Positions 45,936-55,113 of a DNA stretch of 64,000 bases are shown in pieces. The DNA comes from Silicimonas sp963779765. Its GTDB lineage: Bacteria > Pseudomonadota > Alphaproteobacteria > Rhodobacterales > Rhodobacteraceae. The translations under genes were made by a program, and so were the position numbers. The notes beneath the pieces are model-generated. The model was not told where the DNA came from and did no database searches. It saw only the letters and a list, made by a program, of their open reading frames with translations. Position 1 is the stretch's first letter, and every line of letters starts with the position of its first letter. The DNA lies in the NCBI GenBank assembly GCA_963779765.1, contig CAVZZP010000001.1:992001-1056000 (forward strand). Direction: 5' to 3'.

Positions 45936-46643
45936 TCAGGAGGCAGCCCGATAAAAGTCCGAAGCGTGGAGATAGGCTTTTTGACGAAAAGCGGCGGCCT
46001 CGGCCGCTTCCTCGTCGTCCCCCCACTCGCCAATCTGCCAATCCTCATCCACACGCGAGGCCGCCCAAAGGTCGAGAGGTGGGACCGCCTCCTCGATCGC
46101 CGCGAGGCCAAGGACGAACGAGCCAGGGAGCGTCACGAGATCGTGGAATGCAGTCAACTGAAAGTCGGTGAGAGGCGCCATTGACTGAGTAAGTCGGCCT
46201 ATGGCCTCCGGGTCCTGCGCTATTGGCATCACCCCACGCGTGACCGACAGGCGAACGCCGTAGCGCTGAGACATCCAGTCCAGAATCGGATCCCAGACGG
46301 CCTCCTGCCGCGCGATGAGGCTCGCCGGACCTTCGGCGCGGTAACACAGAAGGTCGGTTTCCGCATAGGCGGCCAGGTAGTCCTCGACCGCCCTGCGCTG
46401 AGACGCGACCTTGTCGAGCGCTGCGTTGGCGGACCGGGTCCAGGGCATTGTACGCGGATCCACGGTCTTGTCCTGAGCTTCCCACTCAACTGCGATCTTT
46501 TCGGCAATGGTGCGTGTAGGGACGGCCAGAACGCGCTTCGCCGGTGTCCTCACGGGACGGCCGTCGAGGCGTATGGCAAACTCCTCACCCGATTCCTCGA
46601 TGGAGGCGGACTGCCAGAACCGCTTCATGGCCCACTGGTTCAT
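45936..46643 (-). CDS. ATP12-family F1-ATPase assembly chaperone
   Basis: 235 residues. The ATP12 family handles the alpha subunit of F1 during ATP synthase assembly in mitochondria and alphaproteobacteria. MKRFWQSASIEESGEEFAI, LDGRPVRTPAKRVLAVP and EWEAQDKTVDPRTMPWTR are family hallmarks. The ATG (46641-46643) overlaps the corrected stop of the pseudouridine synthase gene. Confidence 0.9.
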   Translation of the reverse strand: MNQWAMKRFWQSASIEESGEEFAIRLDGRPVRTPAKRVLAVPTRTIAEKIAVEWEAQDKTVDPRTMPWTRSANAALDKVASQRRAVEDYLAAYAETDLLCYRAEGPASLIARQEAVWDPILDWMSQRYGVRLSVTRGVMPIAQDPEAIGRLTQSMAPLTDFQLTAFHDLVTLPGSFVLGLAAIEEAVPPLDLWAASRVDEDWQIGEWGDDEEAAEAAAFRQKAYLHASDFYRAAS

Positions 46644-47688
46644 GCCTGATCCTCGTCGAACGGATCGGCCGGCACGTCGGCCTCGTGCCAGCCAAGCATT
46701 TCCCACGTCCGCGCCATGTGTTCGGGAAGCGGCGCGGTGACTGGTGACGCGCTTGCCGGTGACGGGATGGGTGAAGGACAGGCTTCTGCGCGTGAAGGTG
46801 CAGCTTGCGGCTGATCTCGCCACCTAGTTGCGCGCCCCAGCCGTCGCCCTTGTTCTCTTGCCCCGAGCCGCCGTACTTGCCGTCGCCCACGACGGGATGC
46901 CCGATCTCGGCCATGTGGGCCCGCAGCTGGTGGGTTCGCCCCGTCACCGGGACCAGCGCCACCCAGGACGCTCGTGTGCCCAAGTTAGACAGGACGGCGT
47001 AGTCGGTCGTCGCGTGCTTGGCGCCCTCGGTCGTATCCACCTCATTCGGATGGACGATGCGCATTTTTTCGTTCTCACCCCGAGCGCCATGACCGGTCGC
47101 CTTCACGAGTCCGAAGCGGATCGTGCCCATGCGCGGGTCTGGGACACCGGCGACGGCGGCCCAGTAGATCTTGCGGGTGTCGCGGGCGCGGAACGCCTTC
47201 GTCAGCCCGTCCGCGACGGCGCGGGTCCGGGCGAGGATCAGGACGCCAGAGGTATCCTTGTCCAGCCTGTGGACGAGGCGAGGCTTGTCGGTCAGCCCGA
47301 AGGTCAGCGCCTCGGCCAGCCCGTCGACATGTCGTGTCTGCTTCGATCCGCCCTGCGAAGGCAGACCGGGCGGCTTGTTCAGCGCGATGATGTGATCGTC
47401 CTTCCATATCACCGCGTCCCGGATCATGCGCGAGTCGGCGTCCGAAAGACGAGGCGCTGTCGTCGGCTCGGGCGCCGCTTCGTCCGGAAGCGGCGGCACG
47501 CGGACTGACTGTCCCGTCTCGATTCGAGTCGCCGGCTTCGTCCGGCCGCCGTCGAGCCTGATCTCGCCCTTTCGGCACAACTTCTCGATCCGGCCCTGCG
47601 ACACCTGCGGAAAGTGCCTGCGGAACCAGCGGTCGAGCCGCTGCCCGCCCTCGCCTTCGCCGATCGTCAAAGTCTGGACGCCGCTCAT
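46640..47688 (-). CDS. RluA/RluC-family 23S rRNA pseudouridine synthase (two frame breaks)
   Basis: N-terminal S4 domain (GGQRLDRWFRRHFPQVSQGR), then the synthase domain with catalytic Asp in RLVHRLDKDTSGVLIL. The frame breaks twice near the C-terminus, at plus 46780-46794 and 46735-46751; dropping one base at each gives HLHAR-SLSFTHPVTGKRVT and VTAPLPEHMARTWEMLGWH, ending FDEDQA at 46640, for about 348 residues. Both the restored stop (overlapping atp12) and the start (overlapping crcB) fit a tight operon. Likely RluC specificity, not proven. Confidence 0.86.
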
Positions 47689-48065
47689 GCTGTAATCCAC
47701 CGCGTTGCCAGGATACCCGCCACCAGTGCCGCTATCGAGACACCGACCGAAAGAGCGACATAGAGGGCTGCGTGACCGGTCTCGCCCCTCTCCCATAACG
47801 TCACTGTTTCAAGGGAAAAAGACGAGAACGTCGTGAAACCGCCGAGGAACCCGGTCGCCACCAACGGGGAGAGATGAGTAAGCCCACGATGCGCCGCGAG
47901 GGTGATGAAAACGCCCATCAGGAACGACCCCGCGATATTGACGGTAATGATGCCAAGCGGCAGCGTCGTGTGCCCGACCAGCCGCAGGATCCCGACACCC
48001 GCAAGATAGCGGGCCGAGGCGCCAAGCGCGCCACCAAGGGCGACCATCATCAGGTTTCCAACCAT
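47685..48065 (-). CDS. crcB: fluoride ion channel CrcB/Fluc
   Basis: 126 residues, four helices. GGALGASARYLAG, VNIAGSFLMGVF and GFLGGFTTFSSFSLE are Fluc signatures including the pore Asn and the Phe-box. Dimeric fluoride exporter. It overlaps the next gene by ATGA; no fluoride riboswitch is visible in the 31 bp upstream. Confidence 0.94.
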   Translation of the reverse strand: MVGNLMMVALGGALGASARYLAGVGILRLVGHTTLPLGIITVNIAGSFLMGVFITLAAHRGLTHLSPLVATGFLGGFTTFSSFSLETVTLWERGETGHAALYVALSVGVSIAALVAGILATRWITA

Positions 48066-48096
48066 CGGCCTCGTCTGTCGCCAAGGGGGTGGGATG

Positions 48097-49410
48097 TCAA
48101 CTCTGCCGCTTCGTCCTGAGCTTCACGAAATAGTCCAGCCGGCGTTTCAACTCGCGTTCGAAGCCCCGGTCGACGGGCTGGTAGTAGACGCCACGTTTCA
48201 TCGATTCCGGGAAGTAGTTCTGACCCGAGAATCCGTCGTCCGCGTCGTGGTCGTAGGCATAACCTTCGCCGTAGCCCTGATCCTTCATCATCTTGGTCGG
48301 TGCGTTCAGGATATGCTTCGGTGGCGGCTCGGATCCCGTCTGCCGTGCGGCCGCCATAGCCGCTTTGAAGGCGACGTAGCCCGCATTCGACTTGGGAGCG
48401 AGCGCCAGGTAAGTCACCGCCTGCGCGAGGGCCAGTTCGCCTTCGGGCGAGCCAAGGCGCTCGTAGGTGTTCCAGGCGTCGAGGCACACCGCATGCGCCT
48501 GCGGATCGGCCAGTCCAATGTCCTCGACCGCCATCCGTGTCACACGCCTCGCGAGGTAGCGCGGGTCCTCTCCACCGGTGAGCATCCGGGCGAACCAGTA
48601 GAGCGCCGCGTCGGGGTCCGACCCCCGAACCGATTTGTGCAGAGCCGAAATCAGGTTGTAGTGTGCGTCTCCCGACTTGTCGTATTGCGCCGCCCGGCGC
48701 ATCAGCCGTTTCGACAGCGCCTGGGTGTCCAGCTTGCCCTCAACCGCCCATCCCGACACCTGTTCGATCAGGTTCAGAAGGGCGCGCCCATCGCCATCCG
48801 CCATTTCGAGGAGCGCTTCACGAGCGGGACCGTCGAGAGGGAGGGGCCGTCCCACATCCTGCTCGGCGCGCTGCGCCAGCTTTTCGAGGTGCGTCAGAGT
48901 CAGCCGGTTGAGGACCATCACCTGAGCGCGGGACAGAAGCGCCGCGTTCAGTTCGAACGACGGGTTCTCGGTGGTGGCGCCCACCAGAAGGATCGTCCCG
49001 TCTTCCATATGGGGAAGAAAGCCATCCTGCTGCGCCTTGTTGAAGCGGTGTATCTCGTCGACGAAGAGAAGCGTCCCCTGCCCCGTTCGGCGGCGAAGCC
49101 TGGCGGCTTCGAAGACCTTCTTCAGGTCGGCGACGCCCGTGAATATGGCACTAACTTGGACGAAATGCAGGTCCGTCGCGTCGGCGAGGAGCCGCGCGAT
49201 GGTTGTCTTTCCGACGCCGGGCGGACCCCAGAGGATCAGCGACCCCAGGTTCCCGGCCTTGAGCATCCCGCCCATCGGTGCGTCGGGTCCCAGGATGTGA
49301 TCCTGGCCGATGACCTCTGAAAGCGCGCGCGGGCGCATGCGGTCCGCCAGGGGGCGCGGGGCACCCTTGCCGGGGATCGCGTCGTCGGACTGATCGAAGA
49401 GGTCGGCCAT
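48097..49410 (-). CDS. rarA: replication-associated recombination protein A (MgsA/RarA AAA ATPase)
   Basis: 437 residues. Walker A GPPGVGKTT, Walker B LLFVDEIHRFNKAQQD, sensor 1 GATTENPSFE, arginine finger LLSRAQV, and the C-terminal tetramerisation region (ARQTGSEPPPKHILNAPTKM). Acts at stalled replication forks. First gene of rarA-crcB-rluC-atp12. Confidence 0.95.
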   Translation of the reverse strand: MADLFDQSDDAIPGKGAPRPLADRMRPRALSEVIGQDHILGPDAPMGGMLKAGNLGSLILWGPPGVGKTTIARLLADATDLHFVQVSAIFTGVADLKKVFEAARLRRRTGQGTLLFVDEIHRFNKAQQDGFLPHMEDGTILLVGATTENPSFELNAALLSRAQVMVLNRLTLTHLEKLAQRAEQDVGRPLPLDGPAREALLEMADGDGRALLNLIEQVSGWAVEGKLDTQALSKRLMRRAAQYDKSGDAHYNLISALHKSVRGSDPDAALYWFARMLTGGEDPRYLARRVTRMAVEDIGLADPQAHAVCLDAWNTYERLGSPEGELALAQAVTYLALAPKSNAGYVAFKAAMAAARQTGSEPPPKHILNAPTKMMKDQGYGEGYAYDHDADDGFSGQNYFPESMKRGVYYQPVDRGFERELKRRLDYFVKLRTKRQS

Positions 49411-49735
49411 GCGCGACGAAGGCTACGCCCCCGCCGCGCCGACTGGAAGAGCCGTCGGTGAAGGTTCGGCGCCAGCGATGTCGATGCAGACGCTGCGTTC
49501 CTACTCGTCCGTCTTTGTCGCCGGCCTGTCGCGGCGCAGTCGATGCCGGTGCGTCGTGCAAGGCTGGAGCCATGTCCGGCATGATGCCGATCTGAGATTC
49601 GGGCCGAGCTTTTAGGGCGAGCGGACCATCTTATTGATGAGAAAACATTGGCCGCGAAGCCGTCAACAGCCTGACCCCAAACAAAAAAGCCGCCCGTTGG
49701 GGCGACTTTTTGGGGTCAGTAAAGTCAGCTGAGGA
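49411..49735. other. 325-bp gap between rarA and rplQ
   Basis: No convincing gene; the open frames lack homology and overlap the rarA promoter area. It contains the strong hairpin 49671-49719 downstream of rplQ. Confidence 0.6.
49671..49719 (-). terminator. terminator of the alpha operon after rplQ
   Basis: Nested hairpin: outer arms CTGACCCCAAA / TTTGGGGTCAG and an inner stem GCCGCCC / GGGCGAC with loop GTTG. On the minus strand the inner stem is followed by a T-run. It starts 17 nt after the rplQ stop. Confidence 0.85.
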
Positions 49736-50155
49736 TCAATCCTCGGCGACCTCTTCAGCAGCGACACGTTCGCGGTCGGCGAGACCCTTGGCGTCGGGAT
49801 CGCGGTCAACCAGTTCGATGATCGCCATCGGTGCCATGTCGCCGTAGCGGAAACCGGCCTTCAGGACGCGGGTATAGCCGCCGTTACGCTCGGCATAGCG
49901 GGGGCCGAGGACGTCGAACAGCTTGGAAACATGGGCATCCTGCTTGAGGCGCGAGGCGGCCAGGCGGCGGGCGTGAAGGTCGCCCTTCTTCCCGAGCGTG
50001 ATCATCTTGTCCATGATCCGCTTCAGTTCCTTGGCCTTGGGCAGGGTCGTCTTGATCTGCTCGTGCTCGATCAGCGAGCCGGCCATGTTGGCGAAGAGCG
50101 CCTTGCGGTGCTCGTGGGTGCGGTTCAGGCGGCGGTAGCCGCGGGCGTGACGCAT
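49736..50155 (-). CDS. rplQ: 50S ribosomal protein L17
   Basis: 139 residues; MRHARGYRRLNRTHEHRKAL is the diagnostic start. An acidic C-terminal tail (ADRERVAAEEVAED) follows the usual end. Last gene of the rpsM-rpsK-rpoA-rplQ cluster. Confidence 0.97.
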   Translation of the reverse strand: MRHARGYRRLNRTHEHRKALFANMAGSLIEHEQIKTTLPKAKELKRIMDKMITLGKKGDLHARRLAASRLKQDAHVSKLFDVLGPRYAERNGGYTRVLKAGFRYGDMAPMAIIELVDRDPDAKGLADRERVAAEEVAED

Positions 50156-50251
50156 GTGTCGTACTCCGATTGCCCTCTACGGGCGGTTTTGCTTTGTCCG
50201 GCCGGCGTGCGTGGCGCCGACTCTCCTTGGGGCGGAATGCCCGAAAACCCA

Positions 50252-50291
50252 CGTCGGTATGACGTCGGTATTGCGTCGGTATCGCGTCGGT
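50252..50291 (-). repeat. four tandem 11-bp repeats in the rpoA-rplQ gap
   Basis: CGTCGGTAT recurs with an exact 11-bp period at 50252, 50263 and 50274, and CGTCGGT again at 50285. The block lies in the 163-bp transcribed spacer between rpoA and rplQ. Confidence 0.85.
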
Positions 50292-50311
50292 GCGGAAACC
50301 GACGCGATACC
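50278..50311 (-). terminator. stem-loop after rpoA built on the last tandem repeat
   Basis: GGTATCGCGTCGGT / ACCGACGCGATACC is a perfect 14-bp stem with a 6-nt loop, 7 nt after the rpoA stop. No U-run. It is probably an mRNA-stability or processing element between rpoA and rplQ. Confidence 0.75.
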
Positions 50312-50318
50312 CTGTAGC

Positions 50319-51335
50319 TTAGAACTGGTCCTCGAACTTCTTGGCCAGATCCTCGATGTTCTCCGGCGGCCACTCCTCGACGTCCATGCCGAGGTGGAGA
50401 CCCATGCCCGAGAGCACTTCCTTGATCTCGTTGAGCGACTTGCGACCGAAGTTCGGCGTGCGCAGCATCTCGGCCTCGGTCTTCTGGATGAGGTCGCCGA
50501 TGTAGACGATATTGTCGTTCTTCAGGCAGTTCGCCGAACGCACCGAAAGCTCGAGCTCGTCCACCTTCTTGAGAAGGAGCGGGTTGAACTCCAGCCCGTC
50601 CTCGTCGTCCATCGTGCGCGCCGCTTCGGGCTCGTCGAAGTTGACGAAGATCGAGAGCTGATCCTGGAGGATGCGCGCGGCAAGCGCCACGGCGTCATCC
50701 GGCGTGATCGAGCCGTCGGTTTCGAGCTTCAGCGTCAGCTTGTCGTAGTCCAGAACCTGACCTTCGCGGGTCGGCTGCACTTCGTAGCTGACCCGACGGA
50801 CCGGCGAATAGATCGCGTCGACGGGGATGAGGCCGATGGGCGCATCCTCGGGCCGGTTCTTGTCGGCGGCGACATAGCCCTTGCCGGTGTCGACCGTCAG
50901 CTCGATGAAGAGGTCGGCGCCATCGTCGAGGTGACAGATGACGTGATCCTTGTTCAGGATCTCGATGCCGGCCGATTCCGAGATGTCGCCAGCGGTAACG
51001 ACCTGCGGTCCCTTGACCGAGATCGAAAGGCGCTTCGGACCTTCGACATCCATGCGGATCGCCACGCCCTTCAGGTTGAGGACGATGTCGGTCACGTCTT
51101 CGCGGACGCCCGCGACGGACGAGAACTCGTGCAGGACGTTGTCGATCTGGACGCTGGTGATGGCCGCGCCCTGGAGCGACGACATCAGCACGCGGCGCAG
51201 CGCGTTGCCGAGCGTGAGGCCGAAGCCCCGCTCGAGCGGTTCGGCGATGACCGTCGCCTGACGCGCCGGGTCGTTCCCCGGCTTCACGTCGAGCTGGGTC
51301 GGCTTAATCAATTCTTGCCAGTTTTTGTGGATCAT
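50319..51335 (-). CDS. rpoA: RNA polymerase alpha subunit
   Basis: 338 residues. N-terminal dimerisation domain (ERGFGLTLGNALRRVLMSS) and C-terminal domain (NFGRKSLNEIKEVL) that contacts UP elements and activators. Start ATG 51335 (MIHKNWQELIKPTQLDV). Confidence 0.98.
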   Translation of the reverse strand: MIHKNWQELIKPTQLDVKPGNDPARQATVIAEPLERGFGLTLGNALRRVLMSSLQGAAITSVQIDNVLHEFSSVAGVREDVTDIVLNLKGVAIRMDVEGPKRLSISVKGPQVVTAGDISESAGIEILNKDHVICHLDDGADLFIELTVDTGKGYVAADKNRPEDAPIGLIPVDAIYSPVRRVSYEVQPTREGQVLDYDKLTLKLETDGSITPDDAVALAARILQDQLSIFVNFDEPEAARTMDDEDGLEFNPLLLKKVDELELSVRSANCLKNDNIVYIGDLIQKTEAEMLRTPNFGRKSLNEIKEVLSGMGLHLGMDVEEWPPENIEDLAKKFEDQF

Positions 51336-51449
51336 GTGTGTCTCCTCAATTCCTGCTTCCGGCCCATGTCCCTGCCGGACGCTCCCGAGGTTCAAAACAG
51401 CAAGGACGGGCCATGCGGCGGCACGGCCCGACCCGGAAATTCAGCGTCG

Positions 51450-51836
51450 TCAGACGCGGCGGCGCTTCGGCGGACGGCAACCGTTGTGGGCGATCGGCGT
51501 CACGTCGCGAATCGACGTGATGTTGAAACCCACGGCAGCCAGAGCGCGGAGAGCGGATTCACGACCCGAACCGGGACCCTGAACCTCGACCTCGATGGTG
51601 CGGACCCCGTGTTCCTGCGCCTTGCGGCCGGCGTCTTCGGCGGCCATCTGCGCGGCGTAGGGGGTCGACTTGCGCGAGCCCTTGAAGCCCATCGTCCCGG
51701 CGGACGACCAGGCAATCGCGTTGCCCTGCACGTCCGAGATCAGGATCTTGGTGTTGTTGAAGGAAGAGTTCACATGAGCAACGCCGGTGGCGATGTTCTT
51801 GGAGACCTTCTTCTTGACGCGACGTTCACGTGCCAT
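51450..51836 (-). CDS. rpsK: 30S ribosomal protein S11
   Basis: 128 residues; GVAHVNSSFNNTKILISD and the C-terminus HNGCRPPKRRRV are diagnostic. It lies 15 nt after rpsM. Confidence 0.98.
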   Translation of the reverse strand: MARERRVKKKVSKNIATGVAHVNSSFNNTKILISDVQGNAIAWSSAGTMGFKGSRKSTPYAAQMAAEDAGRKAQEHGVRTIEVEVQGPGSGRESALRALAAVGFNITSIRDVTPIAHNGCRPPKRRRV

Positions 51837-51851
51837 TGGTCGGACCCTTCC

Positions 51852-52220
51852 TTATTTCTTCTTGCCGGCGATAGCTTTCGCCGGACCTTTGCGCGTGCGC
51901 GCATTGGTATGTGTACGCTGACCGCGCACGGGAAGGTTGCGACGATGGCGCAGGCCGCGATAGCAGCCGAGGTCCATCAGGCGCTTGATGTTCATCTGCG
52001 TCTCGCGGCGCAGGTCGCCTTCGACCGTGAAGTTGGCGTCGATATGCTCGCGGATCGCAAGGACCTCGGCATCCGACAGCTCGTTCACGCGACGGCTGGG
52101 TTCGATCTTGACGGCCTCGCAGATCTCCCTGGCGGAAGAGGGGCCGATTCCGGTGATGTAGGTGAGGGCGATCGGAACCCGCTTCGCAGTCGGGATGTTC
52201 ACGCCGGCAATACGTGCCAC
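51852..52220 (-). CDS. rpsM: 30S ribosomal protein S13
   Basis: 122 residues; MARIAGVNIPTAKRVPIALT and GLRHRRNLPVRGQRTHTNAR are diagnostic. A 206-bp gap separates it from adk, enough for a promoter. Confidence 0.98.
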   Translation of the reverse strand: MARIAGVNIPTAKRVPIALTYITGIGPSSAREICEAVKIEPSRRVNELSDAEVLAIREHIDANFTVEGDLRRETQMNIKRLMDLGCYRGLRHRRNLPVRGQRTHTNARTRKGPAKAIAGKKK

Positions 52221-52426
52221 GTCGTATGTCCTTTCGTTGCGGGCCCGTCATGCCAGGCCCTTTTTTCACAACGTAAGCCCGGAGCGTTGATGCCACCGGG
52301 CTTGCCTATGATTCTCAGTTGAGATGGCGGTAACTATGCGCTCGCGCCGGTAGGGTCAAGGGGTCGGAGCGACTTGTGTCAAGTCCCTTCTTCACCCCCT
52401 CGCGATCCGATGCCGACGGTAACGCC

Positions 52427-53071
52427 TCAAGCGTCGAGAACCGCCGATATGGCCTTGGCCACCTCGTCGATCTCGCCCAGACCCTCGACGGTGCGCAGGT
52501 CGCCCTTGGCGTAGTAGTAGCCGATGAGGGGAGAGGTCTTCTTGTAGTATTCCATGAGCCGGGTCTTGAGGCTTTCGGCGTTGTCGTCGGAGCGGCGCTT
52601 GAAGTCCGTCCCGCCGCAGTTCCAGCACTTGCCGTCCTCGGGGATCGGCTTCGTCACGTCGTTGTAGACTTCGCCACAGGCGCCGCAGGTCGACCGCGCC
52701 GTGATGCGCTGCACAAGCTCGGCGTCGTCCACGCGCATCTCGATGACCGCGTCCAGCCCCTGCCCGTTCGCCTTCAGCAGCTCGCCCAGCGCGTCGGCCT
52801 GGGCCAGCGTGCGGGGGAAGCCGTCGAAGATGAAGCCGCTGCCGTGAGAGGTTTTCAGCTTCTCCTCGATCAGGCCGATGACGATCTCGTCGGTGACAAG
52901 TTCGCCCGCGTCCATGATCGCCGCGACGCGCTGGCCCATATCGGTGCCCGAGGTGCGGGCGTCGCGCAGCATGTCGCCGGTCGAGAGCTGGACCATGCCA
53001 CGCCCTTCCTCGAGCCGCCGCGCCTGGGTTCCCTTCCCGGCGCCTGGCGGCCCCAGCAGTATGATGTTCAT
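52427..53071 (-). CDS. adk: adenylate kinase
   Basis: 214 residues. P-loop GPPGAGKGTQA, FIFDGFPRTLAQ, and a zinc-type lid with four Cys (CGACGE and CWNCGG). ATG overlaps the secY stop (ATGA), the classical secY-adk pairing. Confidence 0.97.
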   Translation of the reverse strand: MNIILLGPPGAGKGTQARRLEEGRGMVQLSTGDMLRDARTSGTDMGQRVAAIMDAGELVTDEIVIGLIEEKLKTSHGSGFIFDGFPRTLAQADALGELLKANGQGLDAVIEMRVDDAELVQRITARSTCGACGEVYNDVTKPIPEDGKCWNCGGTDFKRRSDDNAESLKTRLMEYYKKTSPLIGYYYAKGDLRTVEGLGEIDEVAKAISAVLDA

Positions 53072-54430
53072 CGTCTGGCCGTCCCCTTGGCTTTCCCGCC
53101 GCGTTTCTTGCCGCGCAGCTGGGATTTCTCGATCAGGTTCTCGTACTGGTGCGCGAGAAGATGCGACTGGACCTGCTGGATGAAGTCCATGCCGACCGAG
53201 ACAATAATCAGAATCGAGGTGCCGCCAAAGTAGGCGGTGATGGCCAAATTGCCGCGGACGATCTCGGGCAGAAGGCAGACCAGCGCAAGGTAGGCGCTGC
53301 CGAGGACGAGGATGCGGCGGACGACGTATTCGAGGTATTCCTCGGTCTTCTTTCCGGGACGGATGCCGGGGATGAAGCCGTTCTGGTTCTTCAGGTTCTC
53401 GGCCACCTCGTCGGGCTTGAAGGCCACGTTGAGGGTGTAGAAGTAGGTGAAGAACACGATCATGGACGCGAAGAACAGAAGGTAGAGCGGCTGGCCCGGA
53501 CCGAAGTAGGCGAGGATCCAGCCGCATGATCGGGCCGGACTGCGAGCCCGAGAAGGTCGCGAGAGTGGTCGGCAGCAGAAGAAGCGACGAGGCGAAGATC
53601 GCCGGGATGACGCCGGCCGGGTTCACCTTGATCGGCAGGTGCGAGGACTGGCCGTCATAGACCTTCATGCCGACCTGGCGGCGCGGGTACTGGATGTGAA
53701 TCTTCCGCAGGGATCGCTCCATGAACACGACGACCACGAGGGTCACGAGGATCATGGCCAGGATGCCGAGGATGACGCCGGTCGACAGCGCGCCGGCGCG
53801 GCCCTGGGCGAAGAACTGGGCGAAGACGCCCGGAAGCTCGGCCACGATGCCGACGTAGATGATGAGCGAGATGCCGTTGCCGACGCCGCGGGCGGTGATC
53901 TGCTCGCCGAGCCACATCAGGAACATGGTGCCGCCGACCAGGGTCACCATGGTCGAGATGCGGAAGAACCAGCCCGGATCGGTGACGAGGTCGCCCGCCT
54001 CCATCGAGGCGGCGAGGCCGTAGGCCTGCACGGTCGCCAGGAGGACGGTGCCGTAGCGGGTGTACTGCGTGATCTTACGACGCCCCTGCTCGCCTTCCTT
54101 CTTCAGCTGCGTCAGGGGGCCCCAAGTAGAGGCGAGAAGCTGGATGATGATCGAGGCCGAGATGTAGGGCATGATGCCCAGGGCGAAGATGCCCATCCGC
54201 GACAGGGCGCCGCCGGTGAACATGCCAAGGACGCCCGCGATGCCGCCCGCTGCCCCGTCCATGAATTCGCGCAGCGCGGTACCGTCGATGCCGGGAACCG
54301 GGATGTAGGTGCCGAGACGATAGACGATCAGAAGCCCGATCGTGAACAGAAGACGGTGGCGAAGTTCGGTCGCCTTCCCAAGCATGCCCCAACTGGTGTT
54401 GGCTGCCATTTGCTCTGCTGCGGATGCCAT
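53068..54430 (-). CDS. secY: preprotein translocase subunit SecY (frame broken by one extra base)
   Basis: Ten-helix translocon channel, essential. It begins MASAAEQMAANTSWGMLGKA and is intact to SGSQSGPIM. The frame breaks at about 53521-53527 (minus ATGCGGCTGG) and resumes as WILAYFGPGQPLYLLFFASM through GGTSILIIVSVGMDFIQQV to 53068. The corrected product is about 453 residues, normal for SecY. Since the cell needs SecY, this is near-certain sequence error. Confidence 0.93.
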
Positions 54431-54532
54431 GCGAGGCCCCTTCCATGTGCAAACGCCGCCGGACCGTTCCCCGGTCGGCGGCGTGGAAAACTGCAGGTCA
54501 TGTAAGCGGCGGGGAAGCCGCCCACAAGCCGT

Positions 54533-55000
54533 TTACGCGTCAGCCGACTGAGCCGTTACCGTCAGCGAGCCGCCGGCCTTCTCGACCGCTTCGATCGCGG
54601 ACTTCGACGCGCCGGTGACGGTGATGGTGGCCTTCGACGAGAACTCGCCCTTGGAGAGGACGCGGACGCCGTCGAGCTTGCGGCGGACGAGACCCGAATC
54701 GACCAGCTCGGTCTCGGTGATCTCGGAGCCGAGCTTGCCGGCGTCGATGAATTTCTGGATCAGGCCCAGGTTGACCACGGCGTACTTCTTGCGGTTCGGC
54801 TTGTTGAAGCCGCGCTTCGGAAGACGCTGATAAAGCGGCATCTGGCCGCCCTCGTAGCCGTTGATCGCCACGCCCGAGCGGGACGATTGGCCCTTGATGC
54901 CGCGCCCGGCGGTCTTGCCCTTGCCCGAACCGGGGCCGCGGGCGATGCGTTTCTTCTTGTGGGCGGCGCCGGGATTGTCCCGGAGTTCGTTCAGTTTCAT
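54533..55000 (-). CDS. rplO: 50S ribosomal protein L15
   Basis: 155 residues; MKLNELRDNPGAAHKKKR and GYEGGQMPLYQRLPKRGF are diagnostic. It is separated from rpmD by an inserted 3.8-kb block and has its own likely promoter. Confidence 0.97.
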   Translation of the reverse strand: MKLNELRDNPGAAHKKKRIARGPGSGKGKTAGRGIKGQSSRSGVAINGYEGGQMPLYQRLPKRGFNKPNRKKYAVVNLGLIQKFIDAGKLGSEITETELVDSGLVRRKLDGVRVLSKGEFSSKATITVTGASKSAIEAVEKAGGSLTVTAQSADA

Positions 55001-55075
55001 GTCGCTTCCTTTCGTGCCGGACGCGCCCCCGAAGCGAAGATGGGACGGCCACGGCGTTTTCTGATTGACCGGGGG

Positions 55076-55104
55076 CGTATAGGGGAATGGCCTGTCACTG
55101 ACAA
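55076..55104 (-). promoter_or_regulatory. probable promoter for rplO-secY-adk
   Basis: On the minus strand TTGTCA, a 17-bp spacer and TATACG, 76-104 bp upstream of the rplO ATG and directly after the stop of the inserted membrane-protein gene. It would restart transcription of the split ribosomal operon. Confidence 0.6.
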
Positions 55105-55113
55105 GTGGGCAGT

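Noticed and set aside
49409..49615. 68-codon plus-strand open frame after rarA
   Set aside because: Begins within the rarA start region, no homology or ribosome-binding site.
52241..52266. GGGCC...GGCCC hairpin followed by TTTTTT on the plus strand
   Set aside because: No plus-strand gene ends upstream; on the minus strand it is only a short hairpin in the rpsM leader, so a terminator role is unsupported.
50154..52322. 722-codon open frame antisense to rpoA/rpsK/rpsM
   Set aside because: Shadow of conserved ribosomal and polymerase genes; no domain recognisable.
53068..54430. SecY-Adk fusion protein
   Set aside because: The apparent continuous frame arises only because the secY frame break shifts into the adk frame; the middle portion is Arg/Pro-rich nonsense.
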